The position numbers and the translations under genes are program-made. Shown piece by piece: positions 34,016 to 47,309 of a DNA stretch of 64,000 bases. The stretch is from Helopsaltes ochotensis (Eukaryota > Chordata > Aves > Passeriformes > Locustellidae): assembly GCA_013400155.1 (NCBI GenBank), contig VXBM01000136.1:186001-250000 (forward strand), read 5' to 3'. The number at the start of each line of letters is the position of its first letter. Position 1 is the first letter of the stretch. A model generated the notes under the pieces. It was not told the DNA's origin. It saw only the letters and a list, made by a program, of their open reading frames with translations, and ran no database searches.

Positions 34016-36367
34016 TTTTCCTTAGCACTCGTGAAGGCTAGAAAATGTTTTTTATTATTAAAAATTGCACATTTCCCCTGATTTCAAGACCTGGAGTGTG
34101 AGAAATGTATTGGAACTCTTGAAAGAGTTGGGCTAAAGCAGGGAGGGCTGCCATATTCTGAGGTGAGCCGGCATCCTGGGTGGAGTACAAGTAGTGCGGG
34201 GAAGTGATGGGGAGATGCAAGACCTTGTCTTCACCTGGTTAACTTGGGTCTTTGGGATGGAAACCAGGGGGCTGAGTATGTGTTTCAGCTGCTGATAAAT
34301 GGGAGAAATTATGACTTAGAGAGAAGGAGAGTGAAGACTGCAGAGACCTGAGCATAACCTCTGCTGAAGTTGCGTTGCTCTGAGTGGGGTGACTACCACA
34401 GATGTAGGGCTGCCAACGGGAGGTTGTGCCCATATGACCAATGGCTCCTCGAGATTCAGCATTAAAGTGTTTCACAGAAAAACAGATAGCATGTGGTATT
34501 CAGTGAGCTGAGCACTTGGACCATGCCTGGGTTTGAGGGCTGGCCATATCTGCAGATAGCAAGAATTTCTTGCATGGACTCTGTATGTGTGTGTTTGTGT
34601 TAAGCTCATCTAATATTCTTCCTGCTTTTGAACACAGCTCAAAAAGAAAAGAAAAGAAAAAGGTTCAGTTTTCTCATTTGACAGTAATGCAAGCAAGACA
34701 AAAATTGAAAACCATCTCAGAAAAGTAGAAAACAGCTCTGGTAACTTCCAGTTTTAAAAGACACAAAGGAAAGTTTTTGGTTAAAGTATTCTTTATTTTT
34801 CCCCCACATCTTCTCATCAGCTTTTATTCTGTTCTGCCATGGGAAGGGAGGCGACAGAGGAAGAATGAAGAAAAATAAAGCTGAAAAAGTTTCTTGGGTT
34901 TGTGGGGGTTTTTTACTTAAAAATTAGAAAAATTTGAGGAAGGGTAGGAGAAAATGCTCATAAATTTGTTTTCTTTTGAAGAAAAACCACTGTTCATTTA
35001 AAAAAATGTTTTGAACAATTCAGTTGTTATTTGAGTAATTCCACGCATGGAGAGAGAAGATTGGTTTGAGAATTCAAATTCTGCAATTCAGAATTAAAGT
35101 TTAGAATCTTTGGTTCTTCTAAAATACACATGTAGATAAATATATATGAGCTAGAGTAGTTCCTGCAGAATAATGGGGCTATTTATTTGGAATAGCCCTT
35201 ATTCCCCAGCTACTTACGGTGTGTTTAGTTTTCAGTGCCTAACTGGAATGATGATTAAAACCTCTGTCTGGACAGCCGCCGCTTGCCTTCAAGGGTAGTC
35301 TAACTTCCATCCCCACCATAAATAGCTATATACAGTTTGCCGTGTTTCTTCGAAGAAGTTTTTTGGACAGTCTTAACCTGATTTTCCAGGAATTTCCTCT
35401 CCCTTGTACTTGGAAAGTGTTATTAAGTGGTGCCTTTCTCTTTCCATGCCTATAACACATCCCAAGGGTCCAGATGAAAGACGAAGTCCAATGACTCAAC
35501 ACTGAACATAAGCACAGTAACATCAAAGACAAGAGAGGAGTGAGGAAAGAGTTTATAACCAAGAGGCTGCTGAACAATGTAGACTCCTTCATGTGCATCC
35601 AGTTGTGGTGCTTCTTCCCAGGTCACTTTGGCCTGGAGCTAAAGGACAAAGCCATGGCGTACATGAGCCCCGGCTTTCGATGTGGTGCCAGTGTGCTGGG
35701 TTGCCATTTGGGAGAACCCAGGTGGAAATGGAATCCAAAATTCACGTGGCTCCTGGGTGTCTCTCTACATGATAAACCAGGTTAGAGAAGCATCTTCTTT
35801 TGAAGCCCTCAAATAAGCATCCTCTCCTCAACAATTCTCAATTAATAATCCTTTTCTTTCTGTCTCAGTGGGGTGCACTGTGGCATTTCTCAACAATGCA
35901 TGCATTTTCTTTCCATTGAAATGCTATGGTTGGTGTTACAGTTTTCAAATTAAAAACTGAATGTGTTTGAATATCTTTTCCCACACAAACATTTCTTTGA
36001 CTTGCAAAATTCTTTTCTGTTAAAAGTGTCAGGGTAGATTTTTAACCCATTCTAAAAAACTTTCTGCTGTCAAAATGACTAATATCCTAAACTCTCTTAA
36101 GAATTGTTTGTCCACATTTTCCTTGCTGAAAAATGATGATTTCTGGAATTGTTTTCTTTTTCTTTTTTCTCCCTTTAGTATTCTGTTTGTGTCTCCATAG
36201 TTTTTTCTCATCCCTCTATAGCACTAAACTTTGGAAAGAGTGATTTTTCTGAACATGGAAAGTAAAAGAAATGGCACAGTAGTTCAGCTGGGATTAAAGA
36301 AGTGATTTAAGCCAAGCCTGATCTATAGGGAGAACATTTCTGGAACCAAAATGCTCCTACTTTTTTC

Positions 36368-36370
<3 letters not shown>
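34016..36370. other. Non-coding unique sequence, no gene seen
   Basis: About 2.35 kb. It contains an (AAAAG)n microsatellite. GGACAGCCGCCGCTTGCC near 35270-35287 is a small CpG-retaining patch. No supported coding frame. Confidence 0.6.
34641..34663. repeat. (AAAAG)n microsatellite
   Basis: About four AAAAG units in an A-rich run. Confidence 0.9.

Positions 36371-36400
<30 letters not shown>
36371..36400. repeat. Poly(T) tract, 30 bases
   Basis: Uninterrupted run of 30 T, about 240 bases before a longer T run. Length in the assembly may not be exact. Confidence 0.9.
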
Positions 36401-36402
<2 letters not shown>

Positions 36403-36641
36403 CTTAGTAACTTTGGAAGTTCAATGTACACTTCTACAAGGACTTCCAAATGGATCTTGTTTGCTAATAAATTCCAAATAATTCTTGCTGGCTTTTGGGC
36501 TTTTTCTCCATTAGATTTTATTATAGGACTTTTTACATAATGGGAGAACACAAACAGGAGATTTGGAGCCACAATTTCAGAGCTCTTTGTTCTGAGGTTG
36601 GGAAATCAGTTTCCAGATGTGGACCATGTTGGCGTATTTTT

Positions 36642-36643
<2 letters not shown>
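36401..36643. other. Spacer between two poly(T) tracts
   Basis: Unique sequence of about 240 bases between T30 and T63. No element ends or target-site duplications were recognised. Confidence 0.6.

Positions 36644-36706
<63 letters not shown>
36644..36706. repeat. Poly(T) tract, 63 bases
   Basis: Uninterrupted run of 63 T followed by CTTTTTGTGTGTGCC. This is an unusually long homopolymer for a bird genome. Read on the minus strand it would be a poly(A) tail, but the sequence to its right shows no recognisable retrocopy. The phenylalanine-rich plus frame and lysine-rich minus frames across it are artefacts. Confidence 0.95.
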
Positions 36707-38682
36707 CTTTTTGTGTGTGCCTTTCTTCCTCTTTTGGCCAGGAGTGAGAGACGGAAATTAAGATGATGAATGAAATAATGAAAATAATAAAATAACAATG
36801 GTCAAAATCCCCTTTGTTCATGAGTTGTGACTCAGCTGAGGGCAGCAGCAGGAGTGCTGCTCTGAGCCTTTTCTGATGTCAACAGCAGACATCACTATAG
36901 GACACATTTAGGTACTTTGAGTGGAAGAGGTGGAGTCTGGGGGATGCATGGAGAAATATGCTAAGGACTTGGAAGGATTCTTAGGTTCCTGTTCTCTCCC
37001 ACGCTCTAATTTCTTTGTGCCACTCTGCAAAGACAACAGATCTCCTCAGCTGAGGGTTTTCCCAGCATGGGGTAGTCCACAGATGGCAAAGTTGGCTTCT
37101 AAATTTACTTCCCACAGCACAGGGTGTGGAGGGGGTGGGCTGTCACCAGCTGATGGGGAAGAGAGCCATTCTGAAAAGGACTCCCAAAAAGTCAGGACAA
37201 ACCCTTCTCGTGTCAGCAGCACTCTGGTATTGGCTCTGGAGTCAATGCTCCAGGTGTTGGTGTGAGTCAGGCTGTCTCCTTTCTCCCTCCTCCTTCTGTC
37301 CTCTCCAAGGGAAAATGAAACACAACACAGAAGTGACATTGTGTGCTTACCCACCACAATCTCCATGACTGGCCACCAGAAAGGCACCTCCAGTCTGGCT
37401 ACTGAAGAACCCGGGGCTGGAGACGTCTGCAGGACAAAGCCCTTTGCCAGGGTTGCATGGGTGAGGATGCTGGGAGTAGGATATGAGTGCTGTACGTGCT
37501 ACTGCATCTCTCGAGGCAATCAAGCCCTGATCACTGCCGTCGTTTCTATTGTTCTGCAGGCGTCTGTTCCATTCCAGCGGGGGGAGTGACACCAAAATGA
37601 CTTCTTGTTAGATATCCATTAGCAGGGCTTTAGCCAAGGATCTCTAGGAGTAAATTCTGAGACAGTAAGCTGAGACTGAGGCTGTAAGTATAATGGGGAG
37701 AAGAGGAGCTGAATTGTGTCTCTAATCCATCCGCGTGCAGATGCTTCCGTGGGGAGCTATTGAGTCCCCTGGAACTGTTTGGTGTTGCCTGAGTTGATGA
37801 CCTGGACCGATGCTGAAGGAAAGGGAGGAGAAGGGGGACTTAGCTCCGCTAGCTCTAAAGGTTTTTTCCTTCTGAAATCACTGCTTTCAAGTTGTGGACA
37901 CATCTGGAAGTAACAGCAAACATGTGTAGCCTGTGTTTTTTGAGGATAGGAGATGAGATTCATATGCAAGGGTGGAAGGGTTTTGCCATCCCTGTCCTGA
38001 CAGTATGACCTTGGAGGCAGTTGGAGACAAACTAGAGGTAGAGGAAGAGCTCCCCAGATTAAGGAGAGGTGTCCATCCATCTCTGCCATTCCCCCTGGAG
38101 GAGCTGGGAGGTTATTCTTGAATGTAATGGGCATACATGAAAGTTGTAACACATGACTCACTCTGGTGGTTATGATGAGATTTGCACCCCCTACTTAGGT
38201 GATGAGACACAAGGCTCAAGTCAGGTGGGTGATGGATGCCCAAAATAATTCTGACTGTATCTTTACAGCTGTAGTTTCACCTAGGATATTTATCATAGCC
38301 TGGGAATAATAAACTCTTTTACCCAAACTGGCCATTTAAGAATGTAGCCACAAGGAAAGTACAGCTCTGAGCCCCTTCACTGGCTGTAAAGATTGTCAAG
38401 CTAGAGAGCTTGGGAGGTATCAGGTAGCTTTGATTTATTATTAGATTTTTTACTCTAGTCCTTTGTGGGTTTGGGTTTCCATGGTTTGAACCAGATTTTG
38501 GCCATGACTAGACTGCTGATCTATATGCCTTTACATTAGTTTGACTCGACTATCCATCCTTATATTGTGTGAAAAGCTTTCAGCCTCAACAGTGGGATGA
38601 ACTCTGCACTGGAGTCCCTAGTCTGGTCCTGCTATTGGGGCGTTTTAAACTCTGTTTTGGAGAAAATTTTATTAGTATGCTG
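36707..38682. other. Non-coding unique sequence, no gene seen
   Basis: About 2 kb. The antiparallel frames at 36921-37265 (114 codons, plus) and 37046-37387 (113 codons, minus) overlap and neither is recognisable. The 134-codon minus frame at 37757-38161 has no known motif. Confidence 0.6.
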
Positions 38683-38778
38683 ATTTTTGGTTTTTGTTTT
38701 TGGGGTTTTGGGGGTTTTTTTGTTTGTTTTGTTTTGTTTTTGTTGTTGTTTTTTTGTTTGGTTGGTTTGGTTTTTGGT
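38683..38778. repeat. T/G-rich low-complexity tract
   Basis: Almost pure T and G on the plus strand over 96 bases, with TTTTGTTTGT and GTTTGGTTGG units. Its translated phenylalanine-rich and lysine/threonine-rich frames are compositional. G runs are short (up to five), so a G-quadruplex is only weakly possible. Confidence 0.9.
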
Positions 38779-41700
38779 ATTTACATTCTGTTTAGATAGG
38801 TTGCTTTCAGGAGGTGTCTTTAGGACTGTAATTTTTGTGATAGAGGAGGGAGTGTGAGCAGGACATTCTTGTTCTTGCAACAAAATATTCATTCAACAAC
38901 AAAGTTTTTCTGGTGTTTCTTCCTGATGATTGAATTAAATGGGGCCCCAGGATGGGGTAACAAGTGAAAGGGAAGATAGCGTTTGACCTTTCTGTCCCAA
39001 TCTTTCCTCTGATAGGGGTACATGCTGTCTCATGATAAGATGGACAAGTATCATGAAATGGAGAAAAATTTTCCTTTAAATGCTTCTGTCAGAATTGCAA
39101 GAGTATGCTTCTGGGTTTGGTATCTCAGTGTCTTGGGAACAAGGAGGAACCTGATTTTTGCTGTGTCAACGTCTGTGTTTATTTGAGTGTTCTTTCCTTG
39201 ACGTTGTTTCCTTTTGATTTTCCAACGCTATGAGAGAAGTCAAAATAGCAAGGGAAGCAGAAGTGACAATTCACGAGATTGCTACTGGTTTCCAGCTGAA
39301 TCTCTGTGCCTGGTATTTCTTACTTCACAGATACTTCCGAAGAGCTGTTGCCAGCAAATGGGAAACTCTGCTTACTTGGAGTTTGGTAATATTTAGGCAG
39401 GCTGAATCTGCATTTTCATTTGTGAGGATGAGCTGACTACTAGAACTGGACTACTGTGACTTTCAAAACTTTTTGAAAATTAGACCTTAAAACGCAGGAA
39501 GAGATGCCAGGTTTGCCTTGGCAGTGCAGCAGTCATGGGAAGCACAGTTGATGCTTACAAATCTGGGCAGGTAAGGAGTAACTCTTGAGCTGGAAGAAAC
39601 CAGAAGGTATCTGTCCAAACATATCCATGTGGCATGGGCCTCCTTGGATCTGTAGCCAAAAAGGAGTCATCTGCATTTCATTTGTCTCATTTGTATCCCA
39701 TCAGGACACATTTCCTGAGGATCTGAATGGAGAATAATTTCTCAGAGGAACTACTGTTCCCTAAGTTGCATAAAACAAGACACACAGTCCATGTCGATGA
39801 GCAACCCAGCTTGCCCTTTAAGCATTTTCATGAATCCTTTGTATCTTTGAGTCAAATAGCTCCGATTGCATGAATGCCAGAATGAATGAAGAGGAAAAAA
39901 GAGGAACAATAACCTAAACCAAGCACTTATATTGAAAACAGGACCCAGGGAAGAGCAAGTATCTGCTGGCTTCATGGGCCAGCTCTCTCCCTGCTGCAAA
40001 CCTGTTTCATTGATGAGACAATGTCGGAACAGAGCAGAAGCATCTTTCAGATTGCAGACAGCATGTTGGCAGAGGAATGGACATAAGTATTAGAGATGAC
40101 ATGACTGGCCTTAGCCTACAAATGTTACCTGCAGCTTTGTATTCATAAACAGACTTCTGGTAGTTTGTTCAAGTGAGGAAAGTGAATACATTTGTCACTC
40201 CACCAGCAGTTCAGCTGTGCAGGGCTTGCATGGGGTAATTGTCCTAGCACACAAATCCCAGATGCTATCAAAGCCCTGTGTTAACTGACTGAAAAACTGT
40301 GGTAGCGCTGCTTAAGAAAACAGAAAGGGAAGGGGCGAAAAAAAGGAAAAAAAAGAAGAAAAACTAACTAATTGTCTTTAAAAAGATAATTACTTTTGAT
40401 GTCTGCATGGCCAGCTGTGACATCCGTCTGCTTTTCTCCTTCACAGCATGCTCAATGCTGCTGAAGGTATGGGTGAGAAATCCATGTGGTGGTTTCAAAT
40501 TCAGCATGTGCCTTGAAATGAGAACCCAGATGGGCAATATCGATGTGGTTGTAGAAGCATCGTCTCTTTAGCCTCAGTAATGGGAAGACAAAAACCTCAT
40601 ATGTTTCAGTAACCAATTGCTAAAGTTAACAACTACTCACAGTCTTATTTAATCCTCGGGTGCTACTAGAGGAGCAGCAACATAATTGTTAAAAAACCAC
40701 AGTCTTTCATTAAAAATATTTTCTGAGGTTTATTAATTGAGAAACAAATGTATCTAATGGGTCTTAAATAATGAATCTGGGCAGACAGCATACAAAATAA
40801 AATGTATAGGCCAAGTACCACCTCTGGTTATATTGTGTAACCCAATGGAGAAGATACGTGTAAATGAGAACAAGACGCAGCCCTGTAATTGTAATTATAT
40901 AGAATCACAGAGAGCTCTGACCACAAAAAAGTCACTGAAACTCAAAATCCTGACTTCATGCCAGAAACCTTGAGGCTGAATTTGACAACCACTGTGATGT
41001 GTTGTTTAGGGAGAGGACTCAAAGGAAGAAATGTACCTCTGTCCCAAAAACCCCTGCCTTGAACTGGGCCAGCTGCCCAAGAGTGGTGTGCCGTATCGCA
41101 GCATCTCAGTCTATCCCACCACATTTGTGCTCCCATGGTTTTTATTGATGCTTCGCCCTTTTTCTTTCACCCCTCAATGACTCAGTCTTGAACCTACTAA
41201 GATGGTGGTGTTACCACCTTTGAAGTTGAAGCAAGTCCTCCTTTCTGTCAGTTCAGGCATTTTGTGCACAGGGCACCCATGAGTTTTGTGCCACTCCAGT
41301 GCTTCCTCTGCCTGTTAGGACACTTGAATTTTGGATCACTGAAACCAAAACCTTTGCTCATTTGGCTCAGTACAATGGTAGGAAAAAATTTGTGGTGCTA
41401 CTCCCTTGAAGGCTGATGCTGGCAATGAAAGGAAATTCCTGGATTTGAATACTTGTCTGTTTACTTATTTATTTACTTTTGTGTTCAGCAGTGGGAAAAT
41501 ATTTTCATCTTTGTCCTTGTCTTGTCAAAAACACTTTATTCATCACAGCGGGCACCAGAGTACAAAACTGGACTGCAATAATTTCTCCTTGTCCTGGATC
41601 ACTCTTGGTCCTCAGTGAAATGCTGCAAGGCTGGCAGAAGACCTGTGAGGGATTTTTGAGGAAGAAATGGCCACCCTCATTCTGCAAGGCCACCCCAACC

Positions 41701-43926
41701 AGTTCATTCCTCCCAGTGCCTTGGGATGTCGGCTCCCTGCCCCGGGATGCTGGTGTGCCGCACATGGTGGATGGAGCTGCCAGCGCTTGCCTTGCCTCTC
41801 TGAATGGAGAGGGCATGCCCTGCCACTTCTCCTGCTCATCCTGCCTTCTGCTTTATCCTGTCTGTGAACTCCTGACCTTGATTGCTCCCTCTCCTGCCCA
41901 TTCTCCCCTCCCTCTTCCAAGCTCCAAGACGGTTTAGTGTTTCTTGGAATTCGGCAGCATGAGGGCTTCTTGTTGATTGGTGTAAACAATCTTAAAGGTC
42001 ACATTTTCCCCCCCCTGCAGGGGGAGTTGGGGGGTGTGTGTGTCTAAAATAAAAGGCTTCTCTCAAATTAACAACCACAAGGATGTAAACATGGAAGCCA
42101 AAGGGAGCTGTTCACTACCAGTGTGAGCTGTGCCAAAGAAGCCCCTGAGGGCTTCCTTAGGAAAGAAAATGTGGGCACAAGATGTGGCATGCTCTTGCGG
42201 CTGGCTGGGAGGGAGAGGTCAGGGTGCCAGGGGATGGTGGCAATCATGCCCTGCGTGAATGGTGACATTGGATTTGAGCAGCTTTGTTTGTGCCAGGGCT
42301 GGCGCTGGTCATCCCGCTAAGCTGGGGGGGAATGCAGAAGTCAGGGTGGCTTTGAGCTGCAGGGGCAGGAGGCCTGGAGCTGAGAGACAGTGGATAGCAT
42401 TTCACTCAGGCAGGCGCTGGGAGCCATCCAGCTCCTAGAGCCGGTCGGCTGCCTTTGTGGGCTTCAGTGAGAATTGGGTCTGAGCCCTGTCTGGGGAGAA
42501 GCTTGTGGAAAACAAGCGAAAAAGCAAATGTAGGTGCTCAGAGCTCGTGTCTGCTTTGTGGCTGAATCACAGCCAGGTCTCCACTCCAGAGGTTTACGTG
42601 CTTGGTTACGTGAGTTGAAGTACAGCAGGGAGTCACAGTTTTGACTGGCTTGGTTGTGCCAGGAAAACGCTTTGTAGGTGCAGGTTACACTGGGATGAGA
42701 ATCCTTTAGCTGCTTTAATTTGTCTAATCCAGGGAGAGAATTCAAATGCAAAAGGGCAGCACCTATTCACATCTACATAAATTGTCAAGTGCCTGAAAGA
42801 CTGTGTAGGTTTAATGCTTTCTAACCCAGTCTAGCTTGAGGGTTGTTAAAGCTGCTCTGCTCTATGCTGCCTCTGAGATTTTTTTCCCGTGGTATATTGC
42901 AGGAGAGGAGGAATATTTTGGGATGTTGCATGGTAGCTGCTGCTTCTCTGCCAGTGCTCCAGAAGTGAGCAAGCTGAAAAGCTATGTTTCAAACTGGCCC
43001 ATGTCTTCAGGAAACACAGCAAAACTTCATATCACAGCAAACTTCTCTGAATTACCAGTTAATATAAGGTCATTGAATCTGTAGAGATTGCTGTATGTGT
43101 AGCGGTGTCACTCTTAAGAAGTTGCTGAGTATGAATTGCTGGAAGTGAACATTGGAGAAAAGTACCAAATATGTCTGCTGAACTTTATTCCTCCTTTTGT
43201 GGCCACTGCTAATGACAAGATACTCAGTTAGATGAACTTTCAGTCTGGCTCAGTAAGGCCACTCTATTTTCTATATCTACCTCAGCTTTTTGATCAAGGG
43301 CCTGATTAGGCAGGCACAACTCACAGCAACGTGCGTTACTGGGCACGTTCATAACTTTGGGTCACTTCGGATGGTGGATGTAGGCAAGCAGGGCAGATGT
43401 AATTCCAGCATCCAAGACCTGCAAAAGTATTTTGCATGTTTTTATTAGCCAGTTTTCTAAGGAAACAAGTTTAATGTGAATGTGTATTGTGAATGACCTC
43501 GTGATCCTGCTTGCTTCTCTATCTCCTTCCTAAGGACTCTTTAGCTCATTCCCTCCTAACTTGTGAAGGGAGTAGAAATTTCAAAGATAATCCAATTTCT
43601 ACAGATACAATGAAATTTAGAGCTGGTGAGGAGACATTTCCCACTAATGGGCATTAATCTCAGAATTTACTCAGATGCGAAAAATAACAGAGAGAAGATG
43701 TTAGGAAAAAACTCAAGGGAAAAGTTTCCTGGGCTCAGCAAGCATACCAAGGATACCATGTTTCATTAGATCTGCTTTTTATTCTCATTTGTGTTATTTC
43801 CCTGAACCTCTATCAATCCCAGGTCAAGTCTCAACTCTCAAATGGAAGCAGAGTCTCAGAAAAAGCAGGAAAACTTTTTTTATTTTTTGCCTGGATCCCC
43901 TTGTTCTTGGGTGCTTTGTGTCTCAT
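38779..43926. other. Non-coding unique sequence, no gene seen
   Basis: About 5.1 kb. AACTCTTGAGCTGGAAGAAACC near 39580-39601 is faintly CR1-like (minus sense) but unsupported by neighbours. A 152-codon plus frame at 41479-41937 overlaps 103- and 125-codon minus frames; none is recognisable. A purine-rich run of A and G lies near 40320-40362. Confidence 0.6.
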
Positions 43927-43973
43927 ACACAGTAAGAGATGATCCCTGGTCTGAAAGGTTTAAAACATCAAAT
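43927..43973. mobile_element. Ancient SINE-like relic (weak)
   Basis: ACACAGTAAGAGATGATCCC (43928-43947) followed by TGGTCTGAAAGGTTTAAAAC fits an old amniote repeat phrase 'acacagtaagagacagtccctgccctgaagagcttaca'. A second, similar piece lies near 55096. It is short and diverged. Confidence 0.4.
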
Positions 43974-44089
43974 GTGGGCTGATGTGTGAAACTGGATCAC
44001 CAGCTGATCCACACCTCCTGGTGTGCATCCAGGCTTGAGGGCTTTGAACTTGCTTTCTCTTCCTGATTATGAGTCCTTAGAACCATGTG
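43974..44089. other. Non-coding spacer
   Basis: Nothing recognisable. Confidence 0.6.
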
Positions 44090-44116
44090 GTTCTTAGAAG
44101 CTGCTCTTCTAAGAAC
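44090..44116. repeat. Perfect hairpin, 11-bp arms, 5-base loop
   Basis: GTTCTTAGAAG at 44090-44100 and its exact reverse complement CTTCTAAGAAC at 44106-44116 flank the loop CTGCT. The stem does not extend cleanly outwards beyond one wobble pair, so it is shorter than a microRNA precursor. Confidence 0.95.
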
Positions 44117-45954
44117 TCCCCAAAATCTTGTCCAGATTGTAATTGAGCTTATGATGATCCTGGTGATATTCTTACCAAGTTAATGTTTGAAAAATTATGT
44201 GCTGAGTATTTGCCTCCATATCTAAATCAAAAATAATTGCTCAAATACCTCTTTCTACTTCACGTAACTTTTATTAGATGACAAATACTCCACTTTTATC
44301 TTCTATGGGGTGGGAAAGGAAGAGAGGTGGCAGGTTTGAGAAGATACATTTGTGTTTTAAATGGTATGGGTGTTTTAACTATTGTCTACTTTGTTGGTCT
44401 GTTGCTGAAGGGCAACTAATTTCACTCCCGTTCCCAAATGTTGCATGGCTGGGAGATGAGATCATGCTGTGTGAGAGTCATTTGCTGATCCATCACCTTT
44501 GTTTAAATTCCTAGCATGTTATGTTTCCTAACCAAAAAAAAAAAGTGCCTGAAAGAGATACTGGTGGCCCAGAATGATTGTAAATGTTGAGTTCGTCTAA
44601 ATGCAAGTTTGAAAACTGGGTCAAAATTCCTCAAATTTGAAGTTTTGCTACAATTTCAGGCCTGACAAGGACTTTGTGGGTTCATAAATGATAAACTTTT
44701 CTAGTACCTGAAATACTAACCCCAGTCACCTGAGTACATGTCAAAATTTGAATTAGTTTTAGCAAAGACTGCTGAAGGGCTTTTTATGCTTTCTGAGTCA
44801 AGCCCTTGTAAGATGCTCCAAAACGAGATCCATAAAATGGCATGTGAAGGAAAAAAAAAAGAGGAAAAAGACCAAAAACAGCTTTTGTGAAGCACCAGTA
44901 TATTTTAAGAGATATACAGTGAGGAAGACTAGTCTGTGATCCTTCTCCTAAAGGATATGCTGTCTCTGTAGAGGAAAGAAGGAAAAACTTCATGCCCAGA
45001 TGATATGAACCATTGTGGGGTTTTTTGTCATTATTTGAATCTTCAGTTTCAAGCAATCAGGATAGCTGATACTTTCTGTGACACATCTCATCTCATCAAA
45101 CACGTTATTTTCTTCGTGTCAAAGATTTCCACAGGAAATCTTCAGCCAAAATGTAATATTAGGCATGATTCTTCCCTCATTTCCACTGCACTAACACGGT
45201 CTGAGTGGCAGGGCTAAACCTATTTTTTGTTAAAATCTCAGACTGTCAAGAACTGGCCCTTCTGCCAGAGTGGAGCGGGAAGCAGTTTGGAGAAGTCTGT
45301 ATGCATATTTTCATAAAAGATGTCACGCTCAGGGGGAAGTTTGGATCCACAGGATATGGAGGCAAGGCAGTCCACTTCCCCCATGGCAAAGCTTCTCGTT
45401 TTTCGGAAAGTGTCCCTCCCCTGTGTCCTGGCAGGACTTGGGTCATGCTCAAAATTCCATCCTGTCCCTCTGCTTCCTGCCCTTTCACCCATCACCAGAG
45501 TGATAAAACACCCGTCTGAAGGCACTGTGGAACTGATTGCTCTGTTATATTTTCAGAAATTAAAAGTAACATTGCAAAAGCTGGTTTTGTGGGAAGTTCA
45601 AAGGGACCGTACTGGTGCGAGCTGCCCAGCGTGTCAGGACTCTTGGTGTCTGAAATCTTTTACGATTTGATGAAAATTCCAGCCTCAATGCTTAGATTTT
45701 GATTTTGCATACACTGCTGTTTAGCAACATGAGAAATGGTCAGAACTGTCATGTTTGCACTGACAAAAATGTCCCTTAAGAAACGGATCCTTCAGATTTG
45801 AGGTTTTGGATTGATAGGCTCAAGCTGAGAAGTTGGACTGCTGGCTTTGGCTTCACAGGAGCAGAGGACTCTGTCCCTAGGAGCAGATCACCACTCATAC
45901 AAAAGAAGCTGCTCACTCTGAACAACTGTCTCTTGGAGTTCACTGTATTATTCT
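44117..45954. other. Non-coding unique sequence, no gene seen
   Basis: About 1.8 kb. Overlapping frames of 77-116 codons on both strands at 45205-45670 are mutually exclusive and unrecognised. A 10-12 base A run lies near 44849. Confidence 0.6.
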
Positions 45955-46040
45955 GGGCAACCTGCTCTAGGTGACTCTGCTTGAATAGGGCGGATTGATG
46001 CCCTCAGAAGGTCCCTTTCTGCCTCAACCATGCTGTGATT
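45955..46040 (+). mobile_element. CR1 LINE, 3'-terminal fragment, plus strand
   Basis: GGGCAACCTGCTCTAGGTGA (45955-45974), then CTCTGCTTGAATAGGG, AGAAGGTCCCTTTCTGCCTC, AACCATGCTGTGATT give the terminal 85 bases of a bird CR1 in sense orientation. It ends near the usual short 3' repeat (GTGATT), with no poly(A), as is typical of CR1. Confidence 0.85.
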
Positions 46041-47309
46041 TAGCTTCTTAGCTTGGAGTGTACTTCTTAATCTGCAATGAGTTAATCTGGCTGCTGGAAG
46101 CAGTGTATCTCCAAGAGTACAACAGAACTACATTTTATTAACATTTTTATGTTCTACCACCTAACTTGTATGTAATTTCCCTGTTTTCTCATGCCACACT
46201 TCAGTTCTAGACCAGGTAGCTAAGCAGAGTTAGCATGTGATGTCCTGCAAACATATCTGGCAGCCATCCCTTCCAGGTCATTCCTTTGGAGCAGCTCCTG
46301 CTTGTTGCTCAGTGCCATCCTGTCTGGGGCCCTGGTTGGGCTCAGCATGCCAAAGGAGACAAAGCCTCCTCCTGCATAGCTGGGGCATGGCTCAGCCACA
46401 TTCTTCAATGGCTGTTTTCCCCCAGTGACCTTACTCTACTGCTCTGGTGGTCAGTTGACTATTATGCTGCGAGCTTGCCCGCATTCCTCCACCCACTCAG
46501 GCAAGCTCTGCTCACTGGGAAGGGGCGGTGAGGCAGGGAGGAATCCGACCGTCTGGAGACTTATTCAAGGGAAACAGAAATTTCAGGCCTCTGGGGCTGT
46601 TTTGCCCATCACTTCTCCAGCAGCAGGGAGGTTGGAGTAGCTGTGTGAAGAGGGTCTGACCTCTGTGGTTGCCACACACCCTGCAGTGACAGGCATTCCC
46701 GTGGCGAGCCAGCAGGCTCCGCTTGTTGCCACACTACTCGGCCCTTTCCGCACGCTGGGAGGAAACACCAAGGAAAACAGCCTGGAGAAACCTTCTCAGA
46801 TCAGTTGCCACTTGTCATATTTGTGGGAGCCTTGCAGTAACAGGTTTGGGTCCTCAGCTCCTCCGCTTTGAATGCTGTGAAGATTCCTAAGCGAAGGATC
46901 TTTAAACACAGTAAATCATGCAGCTTGTCGGTTTTGAGAACCTTTTAATTTTGACCACTTAATGTGCAACCTCTAAAATAAAAGTTTCAATTTCTTATGT
47001 ATGTGTGTGAGAGAGAAAGAAAGACTAGACATGAGCTAGATAGGGAGTTGCAACGCAGATGATTTTTCAACTCTGAAGCCAACTCAGACAAATTACAGTG
47101 GGAGAAAGGTTTGTACAGTAAGAGGAGAAGGTTAGAATCCTGCTAGTTTATTACTGCCATGGTTAGATTAGAAATGTTAAGGATTTGTGAAGAAGTGACT
47201 GTCAGGAAAATTTATGATTCTCATCACTCACTCAGCCACTCTGCACATCCTGTATATTTTCTGACATACTTCCAACAGCATAAATATTAATAGAGTAATA
47301 CTGACATTT
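46041..47309. other. Non-coding unique sequence, no gene seen
   Basis: A slightly CpG-retaining part lies at 46500-46760 (for example GGCGGTGAGG, CCGACCGTCTGG, CTCGGCCCTTTCCGCACGCT) but is not dense enough to be called an island. No recognisable coding frame. GTGTGTGAGAGAGAAAGAAAG near 47001 is low complexity. Confidence 0.55.

Noticed and set aside
36495..36821. Phenylalanine-rich plus frame and lysine-rich minus frames
   Set aside because: Produced by the 63-base T tract.
39580..39620. Possible minus-strand CR1 start (GAGCTGGAAGAAACCAGAAG)
   Set aside because: Neighbouring bases do not continue the CR1 order, so the likeness is too short.
40901..40945. AGAATCACAGAGAGCTCTGACC resembling a CR1 end
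   Set aside because: Only the AGAATCACAGA phrase matches; no further CR1 landmarks follow.
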